DNA of 64,000 bases from Flavobacterium indicum GPTSA100-9 = DSM 17447 (GTDB lineage: Bacteria > Bacteroidota > Bacteroidia > Flavobacteriales > Flavobacteriaceae): assembly GCF_000455605.1 (NCBI RefSeq), contig NC_017025.1:2604001-2668000 (forward strand), in the 5' to 3' direction. The position numbers were made by a program, and so were the translations under genes. Positions 40,012-49,973 of the stretch are shown here, one piece after another. Numbering within the stretch: the stretch's first letter is position 1; each line of letters starts with the position of its first letter. The notes under the pieces were generated by a model. The model was not told the DNA's origin and did no database searches. It saw nothing but the letters and a program-made list of their open reading frames with translations.

Positions 40012-42222
40012 TTATAAATTAAAATTTAATCCGAGTACAATATTTCTACCCATATTGTAAATACCATCCGATTTTAATCGTGACAAATGGGCAAAGTATT
40101 CTTTATTTAACAAATTGGTTCCAGAAAGAAATACTTTAAAATTAACTTTGTTTAAAACCACATCAGTTCCTAAACCTGAACCCAATAATAAATAATCGTT
40201 AGTTGCCGTTTCAAACACACTAATATTATTTTGTGCTAGTGTATAATTAGCCTGAATATAAAAATAGGCGTTTTTAAACGTTGAATTCAAATCAAAATTA
40301 GCTTTTAAGTTGTTTTTCCAAACATTTGCGGGAATTAAAGGCAAATCTGAATTGTCTTTTTGTTTCCCAAATACCATTTCATAACTACTTGTAATATGTA
40401 ACCAATCCAATGGATGTGGATGCAAATGAACTCCAGCCTCACCTCCAAATAAAGCTGCATTATTTTGAACATAATTATAAACAACATTCCCATCAATTTC
40501 TTCACCCGTTGGTTGAATGAAAATATAATTAGTAATATGATTATAAAATCCATTTACAAAGAAATCAAAATGATCTTTAGTATAATCTAAATTTAAATCT
40601 ACTTGCACATTTTGCTCATTTTTTAAACTGGCATTTCCAATTTCATAGCGGTTACTTCCTTCATGCACCCCATTTGAAGTTAATTCAGATAAATTTGGCG
40701 CTCTGAAACCAGTAGCTACATTCAATCTAGAAATTAATTGATCGGTCCATTTTGTTTTAACACCTAAAGCTGTATTAAAACTTTCAAATTTTCGATTTAC
40801 TGTTGGAAAAAAACCTTCCTCGCCTTCAGTACCAAACGTTTCCGCATCCACTTTTCTATGATCGTAACGAATACCTAACTGAAAGGTGTTTTTGTTTAAG
40901 CTTATTTGAGTAGTTGCAAATGCTCCTACATCATTTAATGTAGCATTCGGTATTAAACGCTCTTCACCGAAATTGGCGTTTTTTTGATTCAACCCTTGAA
41001 TTCCAATAATAGTTTCAAATTTTCCAATCGTTGGTAAATAGTAACGAACATTGTAATTAAACGTTTTTAATTTCATATATAAAGCAACTTCATCAACACT
41101 TTCTAATTCTTTTCTATTATTGAAAACATAACCAATGGTTGATTCTAATTTTGATTTTCCAAAGAACACTTTTTGACTTAAACTTAATAAATGATTATCT
41201 ATTTTTTGACTTGGAAATAAGGGTGTTCTAAAATACTCATCTACAATATCTTCTTCAGGTAATCCTAAATTTAATGCATTAAAATTATAACGTAAATCTG
41301 CTGTATAATGAGATGTTTCATAGGCTGCACCCAATTTGATGTCTTTTTCTAAAAAACGTGTATTCACTACAGTTTCTCCATCAGGAGTTGTATAATCCGC
41401 ATGAGTTGTATAATTATTTTGCCATAAAAATTTAAATTTTTCTGTTGATGATTTTACACCAAATGATGTATTGGAACCTTGGGTGTTGCTGTGAAAAACT
41501 TGATTCAATTCCAAATTAGTTTTGCCTGTGGCAGCATATTTTTCAGGGTTAAAATACAACACCCCGCCCATAGCATCTGAACCGTATAATAAAGAAGCTG
41601 GACCTTTAATAATTTCTACACTTTCCACTCCATTCCCATTTAACCCCAACCCGTGTTCTTCTCCAAATTGTTGGTTTTCTAAACGAATACCTTGTGCATA
41701 AGTCAACACTCGATTTCCACTTAAACCACGGATTATTGGTTTCCCAATTGAATTTCCAGTAGACAATTGAGTAACACCTGGATTCGTTGCAATAGCTTCT
41801 GAAAGATTAACTACGCCTTGGTTTTGTATATTCTTCAAAACCAAATGATCCACTTTCATAACATTTTCTTTCTGAGTTTTATTAAAAACTGTAGACACAA
41901 TAACTTCATCAATATGATGGTTATGATCTTCTAAAATTATTTCAATAGTTTTAGTTTCATTTGTTCTGATTTGTACTGTTTCAGACTTCAATTCGAATCC
42001 TTCTTTTTCAATAATTAAAGTTAGTTTTCCGATTGGAAGATTTTTCAATTCAAATGCCCCATTTTCATCGGAAAGGGAAGTAATATTAGATTCTGAAACA
42101 CTAATTTTAGCACTCGAAATCTTTTCATTTTCTTTTGATTTTACTACCCCTTGAATTGAATTTTGAGAAAACCCCATGAACGTATACCCCATCAAAATGA
42201 TGAGTAAAATATATTTTTTCAT
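40012..42222 (-). CDS. TonB-dependent outer-membrane receptor, probably for a metal or metal chelate
   Basis: The 736-residue receptor has a signal peptide, a carboxypeptidase-D-like domain (about 20-95; IQGVVKSKENEKISSAKISVSESN), a His-rich junction EDHNHHIDEVIVST at the TonB-box position, and a plug (IATNPGVTQLSTGNSIGKPIIRGLSGNRVLTYAQGIRLENQQFGEEHG). A 22-strand barrel follows, ending in NIVLGLNFNL. The His-rich segment and the His/CPVC mini-protein encoded just upstream suggest zinc or copper handling, as in ZnuD-like receptors; this is an inference. It is in a row with asd and the mini-protein. Confidence 0.85.
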   Translation of the reverse strand: MKKYILLIILMGYTFMGFSQNSIQGVVKSKENEKISSAKISVSESNITSLSDENGAFELKNLPIGKLTLIIEKEGFELKSETVQIRTNETKTIEIILEDHNHHIDEVIVSTVFNKTQKENVMKVDHLVLKNIQNQGVVNLSEAIATNPGVTQLSTGNSIGKPIIRGLSGNRVLTYAQGIRLENQQFGEEHGLGLNGNGVESVEIIKGPASLLYGSDAMGGVLYFNPEKYAATGKTNLELNQVFHSNTQGSNTSFGVKSSTEKFKFLWQNNYTTHADYTTPDGETVVNTRFLEKDIKLGAAYETSHYTADLRYNFNALNLGLPEEDIVDEYFRTPLFPSQKIDNHLLSLSQKVFFGKSKLESTIGYVFNNRKELESVDEVALYMKLKTFNYNVRYYLPTIGKFETIIGIQGLNQKNANFGEERLIPNATLNDVGAFATTQISLNKNTFQLGIRYDHRKVDAETFGTEGEEGFFPTVNRKFESFNTALGVKTKWTDQLISRLNVATGFRAPNLSELTSNGVHEGSNRYEIGNASLKNEQNVQVDLNLDYTKDHFDFFVNGFYNHITNYIFIQPTGEEIDGNVVYNYVQNNAALFGGEAGVHLHPHPLDWLHITSSYEMVFGKQKDNSDLPLIPANVWKNNLKANFDLNSTFKNAYFYIQANYTLAQNNISVFETATNDYLLLGSGLGTDVVLNKVNFKVFLSGTNLLNKEYFAHLSRLKSDGIYNMGRNIVLGLNFNL

Positions 42223-42316
42223 TTTAAATTTTATTTATTAGTAAATACACAAAGACTCATAGAACATAGTTAATTACTAAGTCTATGATAAACTCTGAAG
42301 AAGAGTTAAACAAATA

Positions 42317-42655
42317 CTAATAAAAAGCAGGTGGACCTCTATGAGAGAAAAATAAAAATTCCTTTTCTTGAACTATCGATTTATAATTATCAATAAAATG
42401 GAATTTAAAAGTTGGATTTACAAATTTAAATGTAAACACTTCACTAGATAAAAAGGCTGCAAATTCGAAATCACAAACAGGACAATCGTCTTTTTCTGTT
42501 ACTACTTTTTTAAACACATGCACTACATCACGGGTTGATGATTCATGTACATGATGGCTTGAAGTGTCTAAGAAAATATGCAAAGACTGATAGCACACCA
42601 CAAAAAGAAGCAGCGCAGCTAGAGCAATATTAATCTTTACATATTTTCTAAACAT
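42317..42655 (-). CDS. Small membrane-anchored His/CPVC protein, possible metal-binding partner
   Basis: The 112-residue protein has one N-terminal hydrophobic segment (ALAALLLFVVCYQSLHIFL), a His-containing stretch (DTSSHHVHESSTRDVVHVF), a CPVC motif (about 80-83) and a C-terminal SHRGPPAFY. The layout, helix then His-rich region, CPxC and Arg-x-Pro-Pro end, resembles small proteins next to metal-uptake receptors in Bacteroidota and DUF2946 proteins. I infer periplasmic metal binding. It lies 12 bases after asd and 94 bases before the receptor. Confidence 0.5.
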   Translation of the reverse strand: MFRKYVKINIALAALLLFVVCYQSLHIFLDTSSHHVHESSTRDVVHVFKKVVTEKDDCPVCDFEFAAFLSSEVFTFKFVNPTFKFHFIDNYKSIVQEKEFLFFSHRGPPAFY

Positions 42656-42667
42656 CTTACAAAAGTA

Positions 42668-43657
42668 TTAAACTAATTGGTTTTTTACCAAATATTCTGC
42701 AATTTGAATGGTGTTTGTAGCTGCACCTTTTCTTAAATTATCTGCTACAATCCACATATTTAAAGTATTAGGTTGACTTTCATCTCTACGAATTCTTCCC
42801 ACAAATACATCATCTTTTCCTTGAGCATAAATAGGCATTGGATACGAATAATTGGCTAAATCATCTTGTACGGTTACTCCAGGTGTTGCTTCCAAAATAG
42901 AACGTACTTCATTAACATCAAAGTCCTTTTCAAATTCAATATTAACGGCTTCGCTATGTCCGCCAACTACAGGAATACGAATTGCTGTAGCAGTTACTGC
43001 GATAGTGTTATCCGAAAGAATCTTTTGAGTTTCACGAACCAATTTCATTTCTTCTTTAGTGTAACCGTTTTCTTCAAACACATCACACTGTGGAATAGCA
43101 TTTCTATGGATTGGATACTTGTAAGCCTTATCACCTTGAATACCTTGGTACTCGTTCTCTAATTGTTGCACCGCTTTTACTCCTGTACCTGTGATGGATT
43201 GGTAGGTAGAAACTACAATTCTTTTAATATCGTATTTCGCATGTAAAGGCGCTAAAGCCATTACCATTTGAATCGTTGAACAATTGGGATTGGCAATGAT
43301 TTTATCTTCTTTTGTTAATTGAGACGCATTGATTTCTGGTACGATTAATTTTTTAGACGCATCCATTCTCCAAGCAGAAGAATTATCAATTACGGTTGTT
43401 CCTACTTCCGCAAATTTTGGAGCCCATTCTTTTGAAGTATCTCCACCTGCTGAAAACAAAGCAATTTGTGGTTTCATTTCAACTGCAGTGGCTAAACTAA
43501 CCACTGTATATTTATTCCCTTTCCATTCAATTTCTTTACCAACTGATTTCTCAGAAGCAACTGGAATTAATTCAGTTACAGGGAAATTTCTTTCTGCTAA
43601 CACTTGTAGCATTACTTCACCCACCATACCAGTGGCTCCTACTACGGCTACTCTCAT
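42668..43657 (-). CDS. asd: Aspartate-semialdehyde dehydrogenase
   Basis: The 329-residue NADP enzyme reduces aspartyl phosphate to the semialdehyde in the lysine/threonine/methionine and diaminopimelate pathway. It has GATGMVGEVML at 7-17 (cofactor), SAWRMD, the catalytic Cys in IANPNCSTIQM (about 129), SYQSITGTGV and VGGHSEAVNIEFE with the catalytic His. The length is standard. It is the first gene before the mini-protein and TonB receptor, though that link may be only positional. Confidence 0.96.
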   Translation of the reverse strand: MRVAVVGATGMVGEVMLQVLAERNFPVTELIPVASEKSVGKEIEWKGNKYTVVSLATAVEMKPQIALFSAGGDTSKEWAPKFAEVGTTVIDNSSAWRMDASKKLIVPEINASQLTKEDKIIANPNCSTIQMVMALAPLHAKYDIKRIVVSTYQSITGTGVKAVQQLENEYQGIQGDKAYKYPIHRNAIPQCDVFEENGYTKEEMKLVRETQKILSDNTIAVTATAIRIPVVGGHSEAVNIEFEKDFDVNEVRSILEATPGVTVQDDLANYSYPMPIYAQGKDDVFVGRIRRDESQPNTLNMWIVADNLRKGAATNTIQIAEYLVKNQLV

Positions 43658-43733
43658 TTTAATTTTGTTTAAAAGTTATGCAAAAGTAAAAACTTATGAC
43701 TAACAAATTTATCTTATTTCGTTAATAATTAAT

Positions 43734-43757
43734 AAAAAAACTGCCCTAAGGCAGTTT
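43734..43757 (-). terminator. Terminator of the TlpA-like gene
   Basis: The minus-strand stem AAACTGCC / GGGCAGTTT is followed by seven U and lies directly after the stop at 43762. Confidence 0.85.
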
Positions 43758-43761
43758 CTAT

Positions 43762-44754
43762 TTATTTCACTACTGAATCTAATAATTTAGCTAATTCTGG
43801 TGAAGAAGGTCTTGGTGCATCAGCATTAACAATTTTACCCTCTGGTCCTATCAAAATAAATCGAGGTATTCCATTTATTTTATAACCCGTTACAAAATCA
43901 GATTTCCAATCTTTATCCGCTAAAACTTGTACACCCCCTAGTTCTTTTTCTGCAACAAATTTTTTCCATTTTTCTTTGTCTTTCATTACATCAACAGAAA
44001 TACTAACAAATTCAATATTTTTTCCGTGGTAAGCTTCTTCCGTTTTCTTCAAATGCGGAATTTCAGCTCTACAAGGTCCACACCAAGTAGCCCAAACATC
44101 AACATATACATATTTCCCTTTGAAATCCTCTAATTTAACAACCTTACCTTCAGTGTTTTCGTAAGCAAATGAAGGAGATGCAGAACCATTTAATTTTTTC
44201 ACTTCAAAAGATTCTTTCATGTATCCTTCTAATGATTTCAAATTCTTTTCGGTGTCTTCTTTTAATTTAGCTACAAAAGAAGGACTTAAATTAGAAGGAA
44301 ACTTAGAATAAATATCATTTCTTACTTTATCTATTTCAACTTTTAATTCTGCTTCATCTTTAGACGCCATCAAGGCATCTAAATTCATTTGTTGCTCTTC
44401 TAAGTTTTTCTTTGCTAAGTAATTATTCTCATTACTTCCAGCTCCTTTAAATGTTAATGTTTCATCAAATTTTTTGTAATCTAAAGTCACCTCTAAATTT
44501 GAAGTATTTGTTAAATATAAATCCGCATATTGTTCACCCGTATCTAACTTATAAAATCCTTCCGTTACATCAAAAGCCCCATGAAAAGTACCTTTTTTAT
44601 CAGCAACTAACATCTTATTAAAACCTCTACCTTTAACATATATAGTGTCTGTAGGTTTGTTTTGCATTTTAATTGAAATTTTGGCTTGTGCAGCGGCGGT
44701 TAAACTAATCAAACTAGCCGAAAGTGCAACAAACAAGGTGGTTGTGTTTTTCAT
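43762..44754 (-). CDS. TlpA-like periplasmic thiol-disulfide oxidoreductase
   Basis: The 330-residue exported protein has a signal peptide (MKNTTTLFVALSASLISLTAAAQA), an N-terminal DUF4369-like beta domain (about 25-115) and a helical linker. The C-terminal thioredoxin fold carries WATWCGPCRAEIPHLKK (WCGPC active site) and the cis-proline loop KINGIPRFILI. It probably keeps periplasmic cysteines or c-type cytochrome haem sites reduced. ATG 44754 starts the signal peptide; a Met eight codons upstream is less likely. Confidence 0.88.
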   Translation of the reverse strand: MKNTTTLFVALSASLISLTAAAQAKISIKMQNKPTDTIYVKGRGFNKMLVADKKGTFHGAFDVTEGFYKLDTGEQYADLYLTNTSNLEVTLDYKKFDETLTFKGAGSNENNYLAKKNLEEQQMNLDALMASKDEAELKVEIDKVRNDIYSKFPSNLSPSFVAKLKEDTEKNLKSLEGYMKESFEVKKLNGSASPSFAYENTEGKVVKLEDFKGKYVYVDVWATWCGPCRAEIPHLKKTEEAYHGKNIEFVSISVDVMKDKEKWKKFVAEKELGGVQVLADKDWKSDFVTGYKINGIPRFILIGPEGKIVNADAPRPSSPELAKLLDSVVK

Positions 44755-44990
44755 TTTATCTTTATTTAATTTTTTCAAGCGTAAATATAAAATTTTCTAC
44801 AACATAAAAATCAAAATTCTTGTTAAGATTCACATTACTATTTAAAAAAAAGAATTCAATCTACATAAGATTAATTTTACAGATTATTTTACAGTTTTAT
44901 AACAATTCACTAAAATAAAAAACGAAATTTGAATAAAATCGATCTAAAATATTTATCGTTCCGAAAGACCTAATTTTTTTAAAAATATTA

Positions 44991-44998
44991 TACTTTTG
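44991..44998 (+). promoter_or_regulatory. Likely -7 element of aspS
   Basis: TACTTTTG matches TAnnTTTG and lies 17 bases before the aspS ATG; no clear -33 TTTG is seen at the right distance. The rest of the 261-base spacer 44755-45015 is AT-rich with no gene. Confidence 0.5.
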
Positions 44999-45015
44999 CA
45001 AAAAAACACAAATAA

Positions 45016-46764
45016 ATGTACAGAAGTCATACTTGTGGTGAATTAAACGCATCACATATCAATCAGGAAGTTACTTTAGCAGGTTGGGTTCAAAAATCGC
45101 GTGACAAAGGTTTTATGGCATGGGTAGATCTTAGAGACCGCTACGGAATAACACAATTAATTTTTGACGAAAACAGAACAGATAAAGAAGTATTTGAAAA
45201 AGCAAAATCTTTAGGCAGAGAATTTGTTATTCAAGTTAAAGGTACTGTGATTGAACGTGAATCTAAAAATAAAAATATTGCTACTGGAGACATTGAGATT
45301 TTAGTTTCTGAATTAAACTTACTGAATGAAGCACAATTACCTCCATTTACCATTGAAGACGAAACTGATGGTGGCGAAGACATTCGAATGAAATACCGCT
45401 ATTTAGATATTAGAAGAAATCCGGTAAAAAACAGCCTTTTATTTCGTCATAAAGTTGCTATGGAAGTTAGAAATTACCTTTCTAACCAAGGTTTTTGCGA
45501 AGTAGAAACCCCTTATTTGATTAAATCAACTCCAGAAGGCGCTAGAGACTTCATAGTTCCAAGCAGAATGAATGCCGGACAATTTTATGCTTTACCGCAA
45601 TCCCCTCAAACCTTCAAACAATTATTAATGGTTGGAGGAATGGATAAATATTTTCAGATTGTAAAATGTTTCCGTGATGAAGATTTACGAGCGGACCGTC
45701 AACCGGAGTTTACCCAAATTGACTGTGAAATGGCCTTTGTTGAACAAGAAGACATTTTAAACATGTTTGAAGGATTAACGCGTCATTTATTAAAAGAAGT
45801 TCATGGTTTAGAAGTGGAAAAATTTCCAAGGATTACCTATGACTATGCTATGAAAACTTATGGAAATGACAAACCAGATATTCGTTTTGGAATGCAATTT
45901 GGTGAATTAAATACAGTAGCACAACACAAAGACTTTAGTGTATTTAATACTGCTGAATTAGTAGTTGGAATTGCTGTTCCTGGTTGCGCTTCTTACACTA
46001 GAAAAGAAATCGATGCATTAATAGATTGGGTAAAACGTCCACAAGTTGGTGCATCTGGGATGGTATATTGTAAATATGAACAAGACGGCACTTTAAAATC
46101 TTCAGTAGATAAATTCTATGACCAAAATGATTTAAAAAAATGGGCTGAAATTACAGGTGCACAACCTGGTGATTTAATTTTAGTTTTATCAGGACCTGCA
46201 AACAAAACAAGAAGCCAATTAAGTGCTTTACGTATGGAACTTGGAAATCGTTTAGGACTTAGAAAACCAAACGAATTCGCCCCATTATGGGTAGTTGATT
46301 TCCCTCTTTTAGAATGGGATGAAGAAAGTGAAAGATACCACGCTATGCACCATCCATTTACTTCTCCAAAACCTGAGGATTTACATTTAATTACCGACAA
46401 TCCAGGTGCTATAAGAGCAAATGCTTACGACATGGTGTTAAATGGTAATGAAATTGGAGGTGGTTCTATCCGAATTCATGATAAAGACTTGCAAGCAAGA
46501 ATGTTTGAATTATTAGGATTCTCTAAAGAAGAAGCAGAAAACCAATTTGGATTCTTAATGAATGCTTTCCAATACGGTGCCCCGCCACATGGTGGATTAG
46601 CCTTTGGATTAGATCGTTTGGTAGCTATTTTGGGCGGACAAGAAACGATTAGAGATTTTATTGCCTTTCCTAAAAACAATTCTGGAAGAGATGTCATGAT
46701 TGATGCCCCATCTATAATTGATAACAAACAATTAGAGGAATTAAACATCACTGTCGTTCTTTAA
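45016..46764 (+). CDS. aspS: Aspartyl-tRNA synthetase
   Basis: The 582-residue class II synthetase has an N-terminal OB-fold anticodon-binding domain ([30 protein letters not shown]), motif 2 ([23 protein letters not shown]), a GAD insertion domain (about 290-420) and motif 3 ([14 protein letters not shown]). The bacterial insertion domain shows it is the AspRS type found in eubacteria. It charges tRNA-Asp, two genes for which lie at 10234-10722 of this window. Confidence 0.97.
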   Translation: MYRSHTCGELNASHINQEVTLAGWVQKSRDKGFMAWVDLRDRYGITQLIFDENRTDKEVFEKAKSLGREFVIQVKGTVIERESKNKNIATGDIEILVSELNLLNEAQLPPFTIEDETDGGEDIRMKYRYLDIRRNPVKNSLLFRHKVAMEVRNYLSNQGFCEVETPYLIKSTPEGARDFIVPSRMNAGQFYALPQSPQTFKQLLMVGGMDKYFQIVKCFRDEDLRADRQPEFTQIDCEMAFVEQEDILNMFEGLTRHLLKEVHGLEVEKFPRITYDYAMKTYGNDKPDIRFGMQFGELNTVAQHKDFSVFNTAELVVGIAVPGCASYTRKEIDALIDWVKRPQVGASGMVYCKYEQDGTLKSSVDKFYDQNDLKKWAEITGAQPGDLILVLSGPANKTRSQLSALRMELGNRLGLRKPNEFAPLWVVDFPLLEWDEESERYHAMHHPFTSPKPEDLHLITDNPGAIRANAYDMVLNGNEIGGGSIRIHDKDLQARMFELLGFSKEEAENQFGFLMNAFQYGAPPHGGLAFGLDRLVAILGGQETIRDFIAFPKNNSGRDVMIDAPSIIDNKQLEELNITVVL

Positions 46765-46792
46765 AACTAAAAAGTTTTAAAATACTTAAATT

Positions 46793-46823
46793 AAAAGTGA
46801 ACAAATTGTTCGCTTTTTTTTTT
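46793..46823 (+). terminator. Terminator of aspS
   Basis: The stem AAAAGTGAAC / GTTCGCTTTT (one G-T) has a 5-base loop and a long T-tract. Confidence 0.85.
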
Positions 46824-46853
46824 ACAAAAACTTTTTTATTTCAATTAAAAGTC

Positions 46854-46861
46854 TATCTTTG
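46854..46861 (+). promoter_or_regulatory. Likely -7 element of the cold-shock gene
   Basis: TATCTTTG matches TAnnTTTG, 29 bases before the start codon. No -33 match is visible. The short leader is A/T-rich. Confidence 0.5.
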
Positions 46862-46890
46862 AAACATTATTAATTATTATTACGCATAAA

Positions 46891-47091
46891 ATGCAAAAAG
46901 GAACAGTAAAATTCTTCAATGAAACTAAAGGTTTTGGTTTCATAACTAACGAAGAAACAGGCAAAGACATCTTTGTACACGTAACAGGAATCAAAGGAGA
47001 CAAATTAAATGAAGGAGACCATGTTAGTTATGAAGAAGAAGAAGGTAGAAAAGGAATTGTAGCAACTAATGTAGTCATCATAAACGATTAA
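46891..47091 (+). CDS. Cold-shock domain protein
   Basis: The 66-residue single OB-fold protein has both RNP motifs: KGFGFIT (RNP1, about 14-20) and DIFVHV (RNP2, about 26-31). It starts MQKGTVKFFNETKGFG and has the normal length for CspA-type nucleic-acid chaperones. It binds single-stranded RNA or DNA. It is transcribed alone, with its own -7 element and terminator. Confidence 0.95.
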   Translation: MQKGTVKFFNETKGFGFITNEETGKDIFVHVTGIKGDKLNEGDHVSYEEEEGRKGIVATNVVIIND

Positions 47092-47105
47092 TTTATTACC
47101 TCATA

Positions 47106-47138
47106 AAAACGCTCTAATTTTTTAGGGCGTTTTTTTTA
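47106..47138 (+). terminator. Terminator of the cold-shock gene
   Basis: The stem AAAACGCTCTAA / TTAGGGCGTTTT has a TTTT centre and T8 after it. Confidence 0.88.
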
Positions 47139-47216
47139 CACTTTTACCAAATTATTTAGAATTGATTTAAATAACTGTTTTTTACCTTATTTAAACCTTT
47201 TAATTAAGGTTTTAAT

Positions 47217-47247
47217 TTTGATAATACCTAGAGACAAATTATTTTTG
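47217..47247 (+). promoter_or_regulatory. Promoter of the nuoA-N operon
   Basis: TTTG at 47217-47220, a 19-base spacer and TATTTTTG at 47240-47247 form a full Bacteroidota promoter 24 bases before the nuoA ATG. No terminator is seen until after nuoN, so it can drive all 14 genes. Confidence 0.8.
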
Positions 47248-47271
47248 TAGCTATTTTAAAATAGCATAAAA

Positions 47272-47637
47272 ATGCAAACTTCTCAACACGATTTTATACC
47301 AATCCTAATGCAAGTACTACTTGCCGTTGGATTTGTTGGCGGTACTATAGTAATTTCTAACCTTTTAGGTCCAAAAAGATCATCTGCCAATAAAGATAAA
47401 AGTTTTGAATGTGGAATTGAATCGACAGGTAATGCTCGTATTCCCTTCTCAGTTAAGTATTTTTTAGTAGCCATTCTTTTCGTTTTATTTGACGTGGAAG
47501 TAATTTTCATGTATCCATGGGCTGTTAATTTTAAAGACATGGGTATGGATGGTTTAATTAAAATGGGAATTTTCATGGTTCTACTACTTATTGGTTTCTT
47601 CTATGTAATTAAGAAGAAAGCATTAGTATGGGAATAA
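47272..47637 (+). CDS. nuoA: NADH-quinone oxidoreductase subunit A
   Basis: This 121-residue membrane subunit of respiratory complex I has three helices and the conserved loop [42 protein letters not shown], including the DVE motif near the quinone site. It is the first gene of the operon, 24 bases after the promoter. Confidence 0.96.
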   Translation: MQTSQHDFIPILMQVLLAVGFVGGTIVISNLLGPKRSSANKDKSFECGIESTGNARIPFSVKYFLVAILFVLFDVEVIFMYPWAVNFKDMGMDGLIKMGIFMVLLLIGFFYVIKKKALVWE

Positions 47638-47650
47638 AAATTGCAAGAAA

Positions 47651-48199
47651 ATGGAAAATAAAAATGTAAAAACAGTAGAAGCTCCCGAAGGAGTTCAAGG
47701 CGAAGGATTTTTTGCTACCCGTTTTGATCAAGTAATTGGTATTGCTCGAGCAAATTCTATGTGGCCTTTACCTTTTGCTACTTCATGTTGTGGAATAGAA
47801 TTCATGGCAACAATGGCTTCACATTACGATATGGCACGTTTTGGTTCAGAACGTGTGAGTTTCTCACCAAGACAAGCGGACATGTTATTAGTAATGGGAA
47901 CTATTTCAAAAAAAATGGCTCCTATTTTACGTCAAGTTTACGAACAAATGTCGGAACCTAAATGGGTTGTTGCTGTTGGAGCTTGCGCTTCTTCTGGTGG
48001 TGTTTTTGACACTTATTCTGTTCTACAAGGAATTGATAAAGTTATTCCAGTAGATGTATATGTTCCAGGATGTCCTCCTAGACCAGAACAAATTATTGAT
48101 GGTATTTTACATCTACAAGAATTAGTGAAAAACGAAGACTTGAGAAGAAGAAATTCAGAAGAATATAAACAGCTTTTAGCTTCTTATAACATTGAATAA
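47651..48199 (+). CDS. nuoB: NADH-quinone oxidoreductase subunit B
   Basis: This 182-residue peripheral subunit carries cluster N2, the last iron-sulfur centre before quinone. The ligands are in [10 protein letters not shown] (tandem Cys), VGACASSGG and [13 protein letters not shown]. It is 13 bases after nuoA and 2 bases before nuoC. Confidence 0.97.
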   Translation: MENKNVKTVEAPEGVQGEGFFATRFDQVIGIARANSMWPLPFATSCCGIEFMATMASHYDMARFGSERVSFSPRQADMLLVMGTISKKMAPILRQVYEQMSEPKWVVAVGACASSGGVFDTYSVLQGIDKVIPVDVYVPGCPPRPEQIIDGILHLQELVKNEDLRRRNSEEYKQLLASYNIE

Positions 48200-48201
48200 C
48201 A

Positions 48202-48723
48202 ATGGCACTAGAATCATTAGATATACAAACTAAATTACAAGATACTTTTGGAGAAAAAGTATTCAACTTCAGAACAGAATTTGATATGTTTGTTTTTGAT
48301 GTTGAAGCAACTTCAAATCTTGAAATTATTAAATTCTTAAAAGAAGAACCTTCATTAAACTTCAATTTCCTTACAGATGTTTGTGGTATTCACTATCCAG
48401 ACAACCCTGCTAACGAACAATTTTGTGTAGTATACCATATGCACAATTGGTTTGAAAACAAAAGGATAAGAATTAAAGCTTACTTATCAGGAGAACATCC
48501 AAGAATTAATTCTGTAACTTCTTTATTCTTATCAGCAGATTGGCAAGAAAGAGAAACCTATGATTTCTATGGAATTCATTTTGAAGGTCATCCTAACTTA
48601 TGTAGAATCTTAAACATGGATGAAATGATTTCTTTCCCTATGCGCAAAGAATTCCCAATGGAAGATTCAGGTAGAACAGACAAAGACGACCGATTCTTTG
48701 GCAGAACTATTAACAATTGCTAA
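48202..48723 (+). CDS. nuoC: NADH-quinone oxidoreductase subunit C
   Basis: This 173-residue 30-kDa-type subunit contains LTDVCGIHYP and the signature ADWQERETYDFYGIHFEGHPNLCRILNMD, ending in FPMEDSGR. It is separate from NuoD here, whereas some bacteria fuse them. It supports the quinone-reducing module. Confidence 0.96.
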   Translation: MALESLDIQTKLQDTFGEKVFNFRTEFDMFVFDVEATSNLEIIKFLKEEPSLNFNFLTDVCGIHYPDNPANEQFCVVYHMHNWFENKRIRIKAYLSGEHPRINSVTSLFLSADWQERETYDFYGIHFEGHPNLCRILNMDEMISFPMRKEFPMEDSGRTDKDDRFFGRTINNC

Positions 48724-48733
48724 ACGTTAAGAA

Positions 48734-49969
48734 ATGGGAAATGTAGTATTACCAGCAGATCATCGCTACTATAAATATATTGAAGAGCGTCAAAACGAAG
48801 ATGGAAGTGAATTAGCTATCCTTAACCTTGGACCAACACACCCTGCTACTCATGGTATTTTTCAAAACATCCTATTAATGGATGGTGAGAGAATCCTAGA
48901 TGCAGAACCAACTGTGGGTTACATTCACCGCGCTTTTGAAAAAATTGCCGAAAACCGTCCGTTTTATCAAATTACCCCTTTAACAGACCGTATGAACTAT
49001 TGTTCTTCGCCAATCAACAACATGGCTTGGTGGATGACATTAGAAAAACTATTAAATATAGAAGTTCCAAAACGTGCACAATATTTACGTGTAATTGTTA
49101 TGGAATTAGCCCGTATAGCTGACCACTTAATTTGTAATTCAATTTTAGGTGTAGATACAGGTGCTTATACAGGATTCCTATATGTTTTCCAATTCCGTGA
49201 AAAAATTTACGAAATCTATGAAGAAATTTGTGGTGCTCGTTTAACTACCAATATGGGTAGAATTGGCGGATTTGAAAGAGATTGGAGTCCCGCTGCATTT
49301 GAAAAATTGAATACTTTTTTAGAAGAATTTCCAAAAGCTTGGGAAGAATTCGAAAACTTATTTACCAGAAACCGAATTTTCATTGATAGAACCGTAAATG
49401 TAGGTCCAATATCTGCTGAAAAAGCAATTAGTTATGGATTTACAGGTCCTAACTTAAGAGCTGCAGGTGTGGATTACGATGTACGCGTGGCACAACCTTA
49501 CAGTTCATATGAAGATTTTGAATTTGATGTACCGGTTGGTAAATCAGGAGATACCTACGACCGTTTTTGTGTAAGAAATGCTGAAGTTTGGGAATCATTA
49601 AAAATCATTCGTCAAGCTCTAGACAAATTACCTGAAGGTCCTTACCATGCAGATGTTCCAGATTATTACTTACCTCCAAAAGAGGATGTATACAACAATA
49701 TGGAAGCTTTAATTTACCACTTCAAAATTGTTATGGGAGAAGTTCCTGTTCCTGTTGCAGAAGTTTATCATCCTGTTGAAGGTGGTAATGGTGAATTAGG
49801 TTTTTATTTAATTACTGACGGAAGCAGAACACCTTATCGTTTACATTTCAGAAGACCTTGTTTTATTTATTATCAAGCGTACCCTGAGATGATCAAAGGA
49901 GCTATGCTTTCTGATGCCATTGCAATATTATCAAGTTTAAACGTAATCGCTGGCGAATTAGACGCTTAA
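48734..49969 (+). CDS. nuoD: NADH-quinone oxidoreductase subunit D
   Basis: This 411-residue 49-kDa-type subunit forms the quinone pocket with NuoB. NLGPTHPATHGIFQ near the start includes the conserved His, with VGYIHRAFEKIAENRPFYQ, and the C-terminus FDVPVGKSGDTYDRFCVR ... LSSLNVIAGELDA ends in the usual Asp-Ala-type tail. It is 10 bases after nuoC. Confidence 0.97.
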   Translation: MGNVVLPADHRYYKYIEERQNEDGSELAILNLGPTHPATHGIFQNILLMDGERILDAEPTVGYIHRAFEKIAENRPFYQITPLTDRMNYCSSPINNMAWWMTLEKLLNIEVPKRAQYLRVIVMELARIADHLICNSILGVDTGAYTGFLYVFQFREKIYEIYEEICGARLTTNMGRIGGFERDWSPAAFEKLNTFLEEFPKAWEEFENLFTRNRIFIDRTVNVGPISAEKAISYGFTGPNLRAAGVDYDVRVAQPYSSYEDFEFDVPVGKSGDTYDRFCVRNAEVWESLKIIRQALDKLPEGPYHADVPDYYLPPKEDVYNNMEALIYHFKIVMGEVPVPVAEVYHPVEGGNGELGFYLITDGSRTPYRLHFRRPCFIYYQAYPEMIKGAMLSDAIAILSSLNVIAGELDA

Positions 49970-49973
49970 GAAT

